Positions 42,849 to 52,900 of a DNA stretch of 64,000 bases are shown here, in pieces. The notes beneath the pieces are model-generated. The model had not been told where the DNA came from. It ran no database searches and worked only from the letters and a program-made list of their open reading frames with translations. The DNA is from VRUE01 sp963697915 (GTDB taxonomy: Bacteria > Actinomycetota > Thermoleophilia > Solirubrobacterales > 70-9), in NCBI GenBank assembly GCA_963697915.1, contig OY969103.1:2542001-2606000 (forward strand), read 5' to 3'. The stretch's first letter is position 1. Every line of letters starts with the position of its first letter. A program made the position numbers and the translations under genes.

Positions 42849-43993
42849 CAGCGCACCGCGCCGCCCACCAGCGCCGCCTCGAGCGCCTCGACCACGCGGT
42901 CCTGGCCGGCGTCGTCGAGCTCGTCGTGCAGGGGCAGGACCAGCGAGCGGGTGGCGAGCACCTCGGTGTTGGGCAGCGGCTCGTGCGGGTGGCCGGCGTA
43001 GGCCGGCTCGAGGTGGGCGGCCATGATCCCGCGCCGGGCCGAGACGCCGGCCCTCATCAGCCCCTCGAGCGCCTCGACCTGGGTTACCGGACACTCGTCG
43101 GGCAGCAGCACCCAGAAGGACTGGAAGTTGGTCGTCCCGTGGGCCGGGTCGGCGATCGTGCGCAGGCCGTCGATCCCGCCGAGCAGCTCGTGGTAGCGGC
43201 GGGCGCGCCGGCGCCGGCGCTCGACGATGCCGGCCAGCCGCCCGAGCTGGACCAGGCCGACGGCGGCCTGGATGTCGGTCATCCGGTAGTTGAAGCCGGT
43301 CTCGAGGTAGGACTCGACGATCACCTCGGCGGCGGCGTCGCGATCGGCGGCGGCGACGCTCATCCCGTGCTCGCGCAGGCGGCGGCCGCGGGCGCCGTCG
43401 GTGCGGTCGGCGACGGCGACCATGCCGCCCTCGCCGGTGGTCAGCAGCTTGCGCGGGTGGAAGGAGAAGGTGACCTGGGGCGAGTGCCCGCCGACCAGCG
43501 CGCCCTTGTAGGTCGAGCCGATCGCGCAGGCGGCGTCCTCGACGACGGCGATGCCGAGCGGGTCGAGCTGGGCGTGGATCGCGTCGAGGTCGGCCGGCAC
43601 CCCGGCCTGGTGGACGACGACGACCGCCCGCGTGCGCGGCGTCAGCCGCGCGGCGATCGTCTCGGGGCTGAGGTTCTGGGTCTCGAGCTCGACGTCGGCG
43701 AAGACCGGGTTGGCGCCGGCGTAGCGGACCGCGTTGGCGGTGGCGATGAAGGAGAGCGAGGGGACGACGACGTCATCGCCCGGTTCGACCCCGGCGAGCA
43801 GCAGGGCGACGTGGAGGGCGGCGGTGCCGCTGGAGACGGCGATCGCGTCGGTGGCGCCGACCCGCGCGGAGAAGTCCTGCTCGAGCTCGCGCACCCGCGG
43901 TCCCTGCGCGACCCAGCCCGAGGCGACCGCGGCCGCCGCCGCCGCGGCCTCCTCCTCGCCGAGGGTCGGGCGCATGACCGGGATCGTGCCCAT
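42848..43993 (-). CDS. DegT/DnrJ/EryC1/StrS family PLP aminotransferase
   Basis: The 381-residue enzyme transfers an amino group to a keto-sugar nucleotide. It shows IPVMRPTLGEEEAAAAAAA, VSSGTAALHVALLLAGVEPG, VVVPSLSFIATANAVRYAGA and VVVHQAGVPADLDAI (PLP pocket Asp/Gln region). VEDAACAIGSTYKG and the lysine motif FSFHPRKLLTTGEGGM (Schiff-base Lys) are intact, and NYRMTDIQAAVGLVQL closes the family signature. The ATG overlaps the dehydrogenase stop. With the epimerase, dehydrogenase, oxidoreductase and acetyltransferase it would make a 3- or 4-amino sugar acid, as in the WbpB-WbpE-WbpD type of pathway. Confidence 0.94.
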   Translation of the reverse strand: MGTIPVMRPTLGEEEAAAAAAAVASGWVAQGPRVRELEQDFSARVGATDAIAVSSGTAALHVALLLAGVEPGDDVVVPSLSFIATANAVRYAGANPVFADVELETQNLSPETIAARLTPRTRAVVVVHQAGVPADLDAIHAQLDPLGIAVVEDAACAIGSTYKGALVGGHSPQVTFSFHPRKLLTTGEGGMVAVADRTDGARGRRLREHGMSVAAADRDAAAEVIVESYLETGFNYRMTDIQAAVGLVQLGRLAGIVERRRRRARRYHELLGGIDGLRTIADPAHGTTNFQSFWVLLPDECPVTQVEALEGLMRAGVSARRGIMAAHLEPAYAGHPHEPLPNTEVLATRSLVLPLHDELDDAGQDRVVEALEAALVGGAVR

Positions 43994-45336
43994 CAGCCCA
44001 GCCCCGCGACGGCGGCCGCGGCGGGCTCGCCCTCGTTCCGCTCCTCACGGTCGGCGCGGCCGACCCCGATGTAGTGCAGGCCGAGCTCGGCGATCGCCGC
44101 CGGGTCCCAGAAGCGGCGCCCGTCGACGGCGACCCGCAGGCCGTCGTCGCGCAGGGCGGCGAGGTCGAGGTCGTCGAAGGCGGTGTGCCCGGTGACGAGG
44201 ATCAGCGCCTCGGGCCGCCACGCGGCGGCCGCCGGGTCCCAGGGGGCGAAGCCGTGGCCCTCGAGCTCGCTGTCGCTGAAGAGCGGGTCGTGGACGCGGA
44301 CCGCGGCGCCGCGCGCGCGCAGCGCCGCCTCGAGCAGGAAGGTCGGTGAGCAGATCTGCTCCTTGACGTCGGGGCGGAAGCCGAGCCCGAGCAGGCCGAC
44401 CCGGGTCCCCGCCAGGTCGCCGAGGTGGCCTTCGAGGCGGGCCGCCGTGCGCTCGGGCTGTTCGTCGTTGACGCGCCGCGAGTCGGCGACGATCGAGACG
44501 TCGACCTCGCGGCGGGCTGCGTCGCCGATCAGGAAGTGCGGGTAGACCGGGGTGCAGTGGCCGCCGACGCCGACCCCGGGCGAGAGCAGGGCGCACTCGC
44601 CGTCGGTGTTGGCGGCCTCGAAGAGGGTGGCCGTGTCGAGGCCGGTCGCTTCCGCGTAGGCGCCCAGCTGGTTGGCGAGGGCGATGTTGACGTCGCGGTA
44701 GATCATCCCCGCCAACTTGACGAACTCGGCCGCCTCCATCGTCTCGACCTCGATCACCGGCGCCCCGAGGTACTCGCGGTAGAGCTCGGCGGCGCGCTCG
44801 GTGGCGGCGCGGTCGAGCCCGCCGACGACCTTCGGCGTCTCGTCGAGGTGGCGCATTACGAAGCGGCTCTTGACCCGCTCCGGCGAGTAGGCGACGGCGA
44901 AGTCCTCGCCCGGCCGCAGGCCGCTGGTGGCGAGGATCGGGGCGAGGCGCTCGCGCGTGGTGCCGACCGGGACGGTCGTCTCGTAGACGACCAGGGCCCC
45001 CGGCCGCAGGCCGCGGGCGATGTCGCGCGAGGCGTCTTCGAGGTTCGAGAGGTCGGCGCCCTTGTCCTCGGTCAGCACCGCCGGGGTGATGACGATGACG
45101 GCGTCGCTCTCGGCGCTGGCCAGCGCCGTGTCGGTCGTCGCCCGCAGGCGGCCGGCGGCGAGCACATCGGCAAGCAGCTCGCGCACTCCGGGCTCGTCGA
45201 TGTCGGGCGTCCCGGCGCTGATCGCCTCGACCACGCGCGGGTTCTTGTCGCAGGCCCACACCGTGGCCCCGCGCGATGCCATCCAGACGGCGATCGGCAG
45301 GCCCATCTTGCCGACGCCGATGACGCTGACGTTCAC
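43993..45336 (-). CDS. UDP-glucose/UDP-N-acetylmannosamine 6-dehydrogenase family
   Basis: The enzyme oxidises a UDP-hexose to the uronic acid. The product is 447 residues from GTG 45336 (NVSVIGVGKMGLPIAVWMAS, Rossmann NAD site), coupled by GTGA to the epimerase stop. Motifs are VYETTVPVGTTRERLAPILA, VAYSPERVKSRFVMRHLDET, PKVVGG, EAAEFVKLAGMIYRDVNIAL (catalytic Lys) and the cysteine site GVGVGGHCTPVYPH. VGLLGLGFRPDVKE belongs to the C-terminal domain. The GGHCTPVYPHFL version resembles WecC/VipA-type dehydrogenases acting on N-acetyl sugars rather than plain glucose, but the substrate is not certain. Confidence 0.92.
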   Translation of the reverse strand: MNVSVIGVGKMGLPIAVWMASRGATVWACDKNPRVVEAISAGTPDIDEPGVRELLADVLAAGRLRATTDTALASAESDAVIVITPAVLTEDKGADLSNLEDASRDIARGLRPGALVVYETTVPVGTTRERLAPILATSGLRPGEDFAVAYSPERVKSRFVMRHLDETPKVVGGLDRAATERAAELYREYLGAPVIEVETMEAAEFVKLAGMIYRDVNIALANQLGAYAEATGLDTATLFEAANTDGECALLSPGVGVGGHCTPVYPHFLIGDAARREVDVSIVADSRRVNDEQPERTAARLEGHLGDLAGTRVGLLGLGFRPDVKEQICSPTFLLEAALRARGAAVRVHDPLFSDSELEGHGFAPWDPAAAAWRPEALILVTGHTAFDDLDLAALRDDGLRVAVDGRRFWDPAAIAELGLHYIGVGRADREERNEGEPAAAAVAGLG

Positions 45337-46289
45337 AGCGCTACCGCCTCGCCGAGGCCCTCCCGGGTCCAGGCGAGCGTCCGCTCGAGGCCGACGGCGA
45401 GCGAGACAGATGGCTCGAAGTCGAGCAGTCGGCTCGCCTTGGCGATCACCGGCGTGCGGTAGGCGACCTCGGCGCGGGCGACGTTGCCGGACTCGACCCG
45501 GGTGCCCGGGACCAGCGAGCCGACCAGCTCGGCCAGCTCGTTGGTGTCGACCGCCGCCTCGGGATTGCCGATGTTGAAGACCTGGCCCCGCGCCGCGTCG
45601 CAGTCGAGCGCCAGCAGGGCCGCGTCGACGAAGTCGTCGACGTAGCACCAGGCGCGCACCGCGGAGCCATCGCCGTAGACGACCAGCGGCTCGCCCTTGA
45701 CCGCGGCGAGGCTGAAGTTGCGAATCGCGCCCTCGCCGGTCTGGCGCGGCCCGTAGACGTTGAACGGGCGCAGCACCGTGGCCGCGAAGTCGTGGGCTTC
45801 GCCGCCGCGCAGGACGAGGTGCTCGCCGGCGAGCTTGCTGGTCGCGTAGACCCAGCGGCGCTCGGAGGAGGGGCCGATCGCGCAGGGCGACTCCTCGTCG
45901 ACGTCGTGGGCGTTGGGCCCGTGGACCTCGCTGGTCGAGAGGTAGACCATGCGGGGGACGCCGGCGGCGACCACCGCGTCGACGATCCCGGCGGTGCCGT
46001 CGATGTTGACCCGCAGGGTCGTCTCCGGTTCGTCGTAGTAGCTGGAGACGCCGGCGATCGCGGCGAGGTGGAAGACGGCGTCGGCGCCCTCGACGACCCC
46101 GAAGACGGCGTCGCGGTCGCGGATGTCGCCCTCGACCAGCTCGATGCTCGGGTGGCTGCCGAGCTTGGTCGTGGCCAGCGAGTTGCGGCGCAGGTTGTCG
46201 AAGAGGACCAGCTCGGCCTCGCCAGCGAGTCGCTCGGCGAGGTGGGAGCCGATGAAGCCGGCGCCGCCGGTGATCACGTAGCGGGGCAT
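45333..46289 (-). CDS. NAD-dependent epimerase/dehydratase (extended SDR)
   Basis: A 318-residue sugar-nucleotide epimerase. The N-terminal VITGGAGFIGSHLAERL binds NAD; FHLAAIAGVSSYYDEPETTL and LSTSEVHGPNAHDVDEESPC follow. The catalytic YATSKLAGEHL supplies Tyr/Lys, and LRPFNVYGPRQTGEGAIRNF, CYVDDFVDAALLALDC and FNIGNPEAAVDTNELAEL complete the fold. It has an AGGAG Shine-Dalgarno just upstream (46296-46300 region), the only gene of this run with a spaced ribosome site besides the first. It is probably a UDP-GlcNAc or UDP-glucuronate 4-epimerase class enzyme. Confidence 0.92.
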   Translation of the reverse strand: MPRYVITGGAGFIGSHLAERLAGEAELVLFDNLRRNSLATTKLGSHPSIELVEGDIRDRDAVFGVVEGADAVFHLAAIAGVSSYYDEPETTLRVNIDGTAGIVDAVVAAGVPRMVYLSTSEVHGPNAHDVDEESPCAIGPSSERRWVYATSKLAGEHLVLRGGEAHDFAATVLRPFNVYGPRQTGEGAIRNFSLAAVKGEPLVVYGDGSAVRAWCYVDDFVDAALLALDCDAARGQVFNIGNPEAAVDTNELAELVGSLVPGTRVESGNVARAEVAYRTPVIAKASRLLDFEPSVSLAVGLERTLAWTREGLGEAVAL

Positions 46290-46298
46290 CGGGGGCTC

Positions 46299-47480
46299 CT
46301 AGGCCGCGGCGCCGGCCTCGACGGCCCCGTTGGAGCCGTTGCCGTTGCCGTTGCCGTTGACCAGCGCGTTGCCGTTGGCGGTCGCGTTCTCGGGAATCTG
46401 GACCGGCTGGCCGCCGAGCCGGAAGGAGCGTTCGAGCGCCTCCAGGGCAAGCACCACTTCGAGCCCGAACTCGGCGCTCGAGCGGGGTACCTTGCCCTCG
46501 CGGATCGCCTCGGCGAAGTCGCTCAGCTCGAGCCCCAGCGGCTCGGCCGCGTCGATCCGCGGCGAGACGATGTCACCGGCGCGGTAGGTCGCCCGGTACT
46601 CGCCGAAGTTGGCCGGGGTCGGCAGTTTGGCGCTGCGCGCGGGCGGGGCGCTGAACTCGAGCCCGCGGTCGTAGACCTTTACCGACTCGTCGGCGTGGCT
46701 GTCGTCGTACTGGACCATGCGGTCGCTGCCGACAATCAGCATCTGGCGCAGCTTGCGCGGAGCCAGCCAGGAGAGCTGGACGTTGGCCTGGGCGCCGCCG
46801 TCGAATGTAAGCGTGAGGAAAGCGGTCTCGGGGATGTCGGCCTGGAAGACGCTGCGGCCGCTGGCGGTCACCTGGGTGACCCGTTTGCGCAGCCAGTAGA
46901 TGAGGATCGAGAGGTCGTGCGGCGCCAGGTCCTGGACGACCCCGGACTGCTGGTACTTGCCGAGGTTCATCCGCGAGGAGGTGGCGAAGTAGATCTCGCC
47001 GAGGACGCCCTCGCGGATCAGCTCGTCGACCTTGTTGACCGCCGGGCTGTAGACGAAGGTGTGGCCGGGCATCAGCACCAGCCCGAGCTCGTCGGCGAGC
47101 TTGACCAGCTCGGCCGCCTCTCGGGAGCTGACCGCCAGCGGCTTCTCGACCAGGACGTGCTTGCCCGCTTCCAGCGCTCGCTTGGCGAGCGGGAAGTGGG
47201 TGGCCGGCGGGGTGGCGACGGCGACCGCGTCGACTTTGGGGTCGGCGAGCATCCGGTCGAGCTCGCGGACGACCTTCACGTCGCGGTACTTGGCTTTGAA
47301 GTCGGCGATCCGGTTGTCGTCGAGCTCGCACATGCCGGCGAGGCGGAAGTCGCTCGACTCGGCGACGTTGCGGGCCAGGTTCGGGCCCCAGTAGCCGTAG
47401 CCGATGACACCGAAGCCAAGGCGCCCGGAGATGGGCTTGAAGTTGGTGCGGTGCAGTGACTGGCTGGGCTCGAAATTCAT
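46299..47480 (-). CDS. Gfo/Idh/MocA family sugar oxidoreductase
   Basis: The 393-residue NAD-dependent enzyme is the first gene of the right polysaccharide operon. ATG 47480 is preferred over an in-frame upstream start. Motifs are GFGVIGYGYWGPNLARNVAE (NAD Rossmann), AVAVATPPATHFPLAKRALE, HVLVEKPLAVSSREAAELV (EKP with catalytic Lys), MPGHTFVYSPAVNKVDELI and VVQDLAPHDLSILIYWL (catalytic Asp/His). The C-terminus has a Gly-Asn run (GNGNGNGSNG) encoded by hexanucleotide repeats near 46329-46376, like the run in the initiating transferase. It resembles WbpB/WlbA-type 3-oxidoreductases that feed the DegT aminotransferase. Confidence 0.9.
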   Translation of the reverse strand: MNFEPSQSLHRTNFKPISGRLGFGVIGYGYWGPNLARNVAESSDFRLAGMCELDDNRIADFKAKYRDVKVVRELDRMLADPKVDAVAVATPPATHFPLAKRALEAGKHVLVEKPLAVSSREAAELVKLADELGLVLMPGHTFVYSPAVNKVDELIREGVLGEIYFATSSRMNLGKYQQSGVVQDLAPHDLSILIYWLRKRVTQVTASGRSVFQADIPETAFLTLTFDGGAQANVQLSWLAPRKLRQMLIVGSDRMVQYDDSHADESVKVYDRGLEFSAPPARSAKLPTPANFGEYRATYRAGDIVSPRIDAAEPLGLELSDFAEAIREGKVPRSSAEFGLEVVLALEALERSFRLGGQPVQIPENATANGNALVNGNGNGNGSNGAVEAGAAA

Positions 47481-47540
47481 CTTCGCCCGACTCAACGGGC
47501 GCCGGTCAGGGCGCCTTGCGTGGCCAGGCTCGGGAAACGG

Positions 47541-48830
47541 ATGAAAAATGGAGGAGGCCGGCCGCGTTTGTCGGCCGTGTACCAAGTAGAAGCTTCGAAG
47601 GCGCTGCTGAAACCGCGGACCTGGGCGAGCCGGGGCGCGCGGCTCTCGGTCTCGCGCAACGTCGTCCTGCTCGGCACGGTCAGCCTGCTGACCGACGTCT
47701 CGGCCGAGATGGTCGCCACGGTCCTGCCCCTGTACCTGGTCTTCTCGCTCGGGGTCTCACCGCTGGCGCTGGGGGCGATCGACGGCCTCTACCGCGGCGC
47801 CGCGGCGATCGTCCAGGTCGCCGGCGGCTTCCTCTCCGACCGCATGCAGCGGCACAAGGAGGTGGCGACGGTCGGCTACGGGCTCTCGGCGCTGACCAAG
47901 ATCGGCCTGGTCGTGGCCGGCAGCTCGGTCGGCGGGATCGGTGCCCTGGTCGCCGCCGACCGGATCGGCAAGGGGATACGGACCGCGCCGCGCGACGCGC
48001 TGATCTCCCTCTCCAGCACCAAGGCCGGGCTGGCTACCGCGTTCGGGGTGCACAGGGCGATGGACAGCGCCGGCGCGATGCTCGGCCCGCTGATCGCCTT
48101 CGGCGTGCTGCTCCTCGCCCCGGCCCGCTTCGACGCGGTCTTCGTCGTCAGCACCGCCTTCGCCCTGCTCGGCCTGGCGGTGCTGGTGCTCGCCGTAAAG
48201 GGACGACCTGAGCGCGCCCCGGTCTCGGCCGTCGATCAGCCCTCGCTGCGGGCGGCGATGGGGATCGCCCGCGACCGGCGCTTCCGGCTGCTGCTGCTCG
48301 CCGCCGGCGGGCTCGCCCTGGCCAGCGTCTCCGACGCCCTCATCTATGTGGGCCTGCAACGCCAGGGCGGCTTCGACCCGACCGTCTTCCCGCTGCTCTT
48401 CGTCGTCACCGCGGTCGCCTTCATGGCGCTGGCGATCCCGGTCGGCCGGCTTGCCGACCGCATTGGCCGCGTCCCGGTCCTGATCGGCGGCCACGCGGTC
48501 CTGCTGCCGGTCTACTGGCTGCTGCTCTCGCCGGTCGGCACGGCGGGCCTGGTCTTTGCCCTGGTTGCGCTCGGCGTCTACTTCGCCGCGACCGACGGGG
48601 TGACGACGGCGCTCGCCGGGGCGATCCTGCCCGACCGCCTGCAGGCGACCGGGATCGGGATGCTGATCACGGTGATGAGCCTCGGCAAATTCGCCTCCTC
48701 GCTGACCTTCGGCGCCCTCTGGTTCAAGCTCGGGCTGGAGAGCGCGGTGCTCGTCTTCGCCGTGGGGCTGATCGCGGCCCTGGCGATCGCGACCCCGATG
48801 CTGATGCGGATGCGGACGGAGCCGGCGTGA
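47541..48830 (+). CDS. MFS family transporter
   Basis: An integral membrane protein of about 430 residues and 12 helices. Typical MFS features are NVVLLGTVSLLTDVSAEMVA, GALDG-like LALGAIDGLYRGAAAIVQ and the cytosolic loop motif GGFLSDRMQRHK. AADRIGKGIRTAPRDALISL is a strong signature of a subgroup of sugar/drug exporters, and VGRLADRIGRVPVLIGGH is the second-half repeat of the loop motif. The start is unclear: GTG 47520, ATG 47541 and TTG 47568 are in frame, and an AGGAGG at 47552-47557 would favour TTG 47568. It is divergent from the polysaccharide operon. Its GTGA overlap with the next gene couples the two. The substrate is unknown. Confidence 0.9.
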   Translation: MKNGGGRPRLSAVYQVEASKALLKPRTWASRGARLSVSRNVVLLGTVSLLTDVSAEMVATVLPLYLVFSLGVSPLALGAIDGLYRGAAAIVQVAGGFLSDRMQRHKEVATVGYGLSALTKIGLVVAGSSVGGIGALVAADRIGKGIRTAPRDALISLSSTKAGLATAFGVHRAMDSAGAMLGPLIAFGVLLLAPARFDAVFVVSTAFALLGLAVLVLAVKGRPERAPVSAVDQPSLRAAMGIARDRRFRLLLLAAGGLALASVSDALIYVGLQRQGGFDPTVFPLLFVVTAVAFMALAIPVGRLADRIGRVPVLIGGHAVLLPVYWLLLSPVGTAGLVFALVALGVYFAATDGVTTALAGAILPDRLQATGIGMLITVMSLGKFASSLTFGALWFKLGLESAVLVFAVGLIAALAIATPMLMRMRTEPA

Positions 48831-49834
48831 GCCGGGGACGGCGCCTGGCGTTGGCGACCGTGACGGCGCTCTGCCTGCTCGGCGCGGTCGGGTACCTGGC
48901 CGTGGCGGCGCTCGACCCGAGCCCGGTGAGCACTGACGCGCGACCGGCCGGCGGCGCCGGCCTGACCGGTGCGCAGCTGATGGTGCGCGCGGTCGACCGC
49001 AATGACCCGCGGCTCAACGGCCGCGTCTTCGCGATCGGCGGCGGCCGGCCGCGGGAGCTCGCCGGCGGCGAGCTCGAGTGCGCGCGGGTCTACTTCGCCG
49101 CCGACCGCGGCCTCTGCCTCGCCACCGCCGAATCCGGCGTCGGCTACGAGGCGACGATCCTCGACGCGGATCTGCGGCCGACGGGGGAGGTGGGCCTGGC
49201 GGGCCTGCCCTCGCGGGCGCGGGTCTCCAGCGACGGCCGCTACGGGGCGATGACCGTGTTCGTCAACGGGCACGAATACCTCGGCGCCGGCGGCTTCTCG
49301 ACCGCGACCACGATCGTCGACATGGCGCGCGGCGAGGTGATCGGCAACCTCGAGAGCTTCGAGGTGATCCGCGACGGCGAGCGAGTCGAGTCGGTCGACT
49401 TCAACTTCTGGGGCATCACCTTCGACCCCAGGGACTCCGACCACTTCTACGCCACCCTGCGCACCGGCGGCCACTTCTACCTGGTCGAGGGCAGCGTCGA
49501 GGAGCGCCGGGTGCGGGTCCTGCGCGACGGCGTCGAGTGCCCCTCGCTCTCCCCGGACGGGACCCGGATCGCCTTCAAGAGCCGGATCGGCGACGAAGAC
49601 CGCTGGCGCCTCGCGGTCCTCGACCTCAAGACCCTCCGCGACCACAGGGTCGCGGAGACCAACTCGATCGACGACCAGCCCGAGTGGCTGACCAACTCGG
49701 CCCTCGTCTACTCCGACGGCCTCGACGTCTACACCGCCTCCGCCGACGGCAGCGGCACCCCCCGCCTGGTCGTCCGCAACGCCTACTCGCCGGTCTCGCT
49801 GAGCAAGGCTTCGGCGCCACCGTCGAAAGACTAA
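48827..49834 (+). CDS. Membrane-anchored TolB/WD40-like beta-propeller protein
   Basis: The product is 335 residues, beginning with GTG inside the transporter stop (GTGA). A single helix near the N-terminus (LALATVTALCLLGAVGYLAV) is an uncleaved anchor or signal peptide. The rest consists of propeller-like repeats: ARVSSDGRYGAMTVFVNGHE, CPSLSPDGTRIAFKSRIGDE, WRLAVLDLKTLRDHRVAE, SIDDQPEWLTNSALVYSDGL. The S-P-D-G-x-x-I/A-F repeats are the PD40/TolB type. It probably sits outside the membrane and works with the coupled transporter, for example as a binding partner. The stop codon lies within a strong terminator hairpin. Confidence 0.78.
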   Translation: MSRGRRLALATVTALCLLGAVGYLAVAALDPSPVSTDARPAGGAGLTGAQLMVRAVDRNDPRLNGRVFAIGGGRPRELAGGELECARVYFAADRGLCLATAESGVGYEATILDADLRPTGEVGLAGLPSRARVSSDGRYGAMTVFVNGHEYLGAGGFSTATTIVDMARGEVIGNLESFEVIRDGERVESVDFNFWGITFDPRDSDHFYATLRTGGHFYLVEGSVEERRVRVLRDGVECPSLSPDGTRIAFKSRIGDEDRWRLAVLDLKTLRDHRVAETNSIDDQPEWLTNSALVYSDGLDVYTASADGSGTPRLVVRNAYSPVSLSKASAPPSKD

Positions 49835-49870
49835 CCCTCACCTTCGGGTCGAGGGTTAGCTGAACTTTTT
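49831..49870 (+). terminator. Rho-independent terminator overlapping the propeller gene stop
   Basis: Arms CTAACCCTC (49831-49839) and GAGGGTTAG (49851-49859) pair perfectly around an 11-base loop, followed by CTTTTT at 49865-49870. The TAA stop (49832-49834) is part of the left arm. It separates the transporter/propeller unit from the giant gene at 49931. Confidence 0.88.
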
Positions 49871-49930
49871 CCGTACTCGCGGTTGAGGCCAGGCGCAAAA
49901 TAGGCATGAGGGGCGGCGTTGCTGGCGTAG

Positions 49931-52900
49931 GTGCCCGGTCTACGTCACTGTGTGGTCGTCCTTGCCCTTTTCGTCGTCGGGGGAGCACAGGGGCTGCTCG
50001 CGGACACGGCCCTGGCGGGGCCGTGCGACCCGCCCAACAACGAGATCGTCTGCGAGAACTCGAAAGCGGGCACGTCGCCCAGTGTCTGGGACGTCAACGG
50101 CGCCGGCGCCTCCAACATCCAGGGCTTCTCGACCGACATCAGCGTCGATCAGGGCGGCACGATCGGGTTCAAGGTCAACACCGTCTCCAGCGACTACCGG
50201 CTCGACATCTACCGGATGGGCTACTACGGCGGCAACGGCGCCCGCAAAGTCGCCACCGTCCAGCCCTCGGCGAGCCTGCCGCAGAGCCAGCCCGCTTGCG
50301 CCAAAGAAGCCTCGACCGGGCTGGTCGATTGCGGCAACTGGTCGCTCTCGGCCTCCTGGGCGGTGCCGGCGAGCGCCGTCTCGGGCATCTACTTCGCCAA
50401 GCTCGAGCGCGAGGACGCCTCTTCCGAAGGCAGTCACATCGTCTTCATCGTGCGCGACGACAACGGCGACTCGAAGCTGCTCTTCCAGACCTCGGACACG
50501 ACCTGGCAGGCCTACAACCAGTACGGCGGCAACAGCCTCTACGTCGGCGGCCCCGGCTCCAACCCGAGCCGCGCCTACAAGGTCAGCTACAACCGCCCCC
50601 TGACCACCCGCCAGACGACGTCGGAAGACTCGCCCTTCAACGCCGAGTACCCGATGGTGCGCTGGCTCGAGCGCAACGGCTACGACATCAGCTACTCGAC
50701 CGGGGTCGACACGGCGCGCAGGGGGGCGGAGCTGCTCGAGCACGAGGTCTTCCTCTCGGTCGGCCACGACGAGTACTGGTCGGCCGAGCAGCGCGACAAC
50801 GTCGAGGCGGCCCGCGACGCCGGCGTCCACCTCGCCTTCTTCAGCGGCAACGAGCTCTTCTGGAAGACGCGCTGGGAGCCCAGCATCGGCGGCGCCAGCA
50901 CCAATCACCGCACGCTCGTCTGTTACAAGGAGACCCACTTCAACGGCAACCTCGACCCGGACCCCGACACCTGGACCGGGACCTGGCGCGACCCGCGCTT
51001 CAGCCCGCCGGCCGACGGCGGCGAAGTCGAGAACGCGCTCAGCGGAACGGCCTTCATGGTCAACGCGGGGACGACCGAGATCAAAGTCCCGGCCGACGAC
51101 GCGGCGATGCGGCTCTGGCGCGACACCAGCGTCGCCGAACTGGCCCCCGGGCAGACCGCCACCCTGGCCGAAGACACGCTCGGCTACGAGTGGGACGAAG
51201 ACCTCGTCAACGGCACGCGGCCGCACGGGCTCGTCCACCTCTCCTCGACGACGACCGACGTGCCCCAGAAGCTGCAGGACTACGGCAACAGCTACGCCTC
51301 GGGCACCGCCACCCACCACGTGACGCTCTACCGGGCCGCGAGCGGGGCGCTGGTCTTCGGCGCCGGCACCGTGCAGTGGTCCTGGGGCCTCGACAGCGAG
51401 CACGACCGCGGCGGCGGGCCCGCCGACCCGCGCATGCAGCAGGCCACCGTCAACCTGTTCGCCGACATGGGCGTGCAGCCGGGAACGCTGCAGGCCGGGT
51501 TGACCGCGGCGACACAGACGAGCGACGCGGACCCGCCGCAGACCACCATCCTCTCGCCGACGGAGGGGGCCGCGGTCGAGCTCGGGCAGACGGTGACGAT
51601 CACCGGCGCGGCAAGCGACAGCGAGGGCGAGGGCAACTCCGGCGGAGAGGTGGGCGCGGTCGAGGTCTCGGTCGACGGCGGCGACACCTGGCGCCCGGCG
51701 CAGGGCCGCGACGCCTGGAGCTACTCCTGGACGCCGAAAGGGCTTGGCGAGGCGACGGTCCTCGCCCGTGCCGCCGACGACAGCGGCAACCTCGGCGCCG
51801 GCGACCAGCTCGCCGTAGAGGTCGCCGCCGCCTCATGTCCCTGCACGATCTGGGACGAAGGCGTGACCGGGCCGCAGGACAACGACTCGAAAGCGGTCGA
51901 ACTCGGGACCAAGTTCCGCTCCGACGTCGACGGCTTCGTCACCGGCGTGCGCTACTACCGCACGCCGAACAACACCGGCCCGCACTCCGGCCGACTCTGG
52001 ACCCGGACCGGCACCCAGCTGGCCCAGGTCAGCTTCAGCGGCGAGAGCTCGAGCGGCTGGCAGCAGGCCAACTTCGACACCCCGGTGGCGATCAGCGCCA
52101 ACACCACTTACGTCGTCTCCTACCACGCCCCGGCTGGCAAGTACGCCGCGATCAAAAACTACTTCTCCGTGGTCGGCGTCGACAACCCGCCGCTGCACGC
52201 GCTCGCCACCGGCGTCGACGGGCCGAACGGGATCTACGAGTACGGGTCCGCCGGCGGCCTCTTCGCCGACGGCACGCCGAGCTCGTTCCAGGCGGAGAGC
52301 TACCTGGTCGACGTCGTCTTCGAGGAAGAGATCGCGCCGGACACGAAAGCGCCGCTGATCAACGACCGCACGCCGCCGCCGGGAGCGACCGAAGTCAGCA
52401 CCGGCACCACGGTCACCGCCGGCTTCAACGAGCCGATGAACCCAGCGAGCATCGACGGCACCCGGGTCGAGCTGCGCAACCCGGCCAACCAGATCGTCCC
52501 GGCCACGGTCGGCTACAACGCCGCCGAGCGGCGGGTGACGTTGACCCCGAGCTCGGCGCTGCAGCTGGAGACCACCTACACGGCGAAAGTCAAAGGCGGG
52601 CCGGGCGGGGTGACCGATGTCGCCGGCAACGCGCTCGCCGCCGACTCGACTTGGTCGTTCACGACGGTGCCACCGCCCCCGCCACCGCCGGACGAGGGGC
52701 CAGGCGGCCCGATCCTGGTGATCGCCAACGAGGCCAACCCGTTCAGCCGCTACTACGGCGAGATCCTGCGGGCGGAAGGGCTCAACCAGTTCACCGTCAC
52801 CGACATCTCCAAAGTCACCCCGGCGCTGCTTGCCGCCCGCGACGTGGCGATCCTCGGCGAGGGCGCGCTGAGCGCCGCCCAGGCGACGACCCTGGGCAAC

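Noticed and set aside
42849..43094. N-terminal extension of the third beta-helix gene to 43094
   Set aside because: The extension is low-complexity Arg/Gly overlapping the DegT gene. ATG 42848 has a signal-like helix directly after it and is coupled by TGATG.
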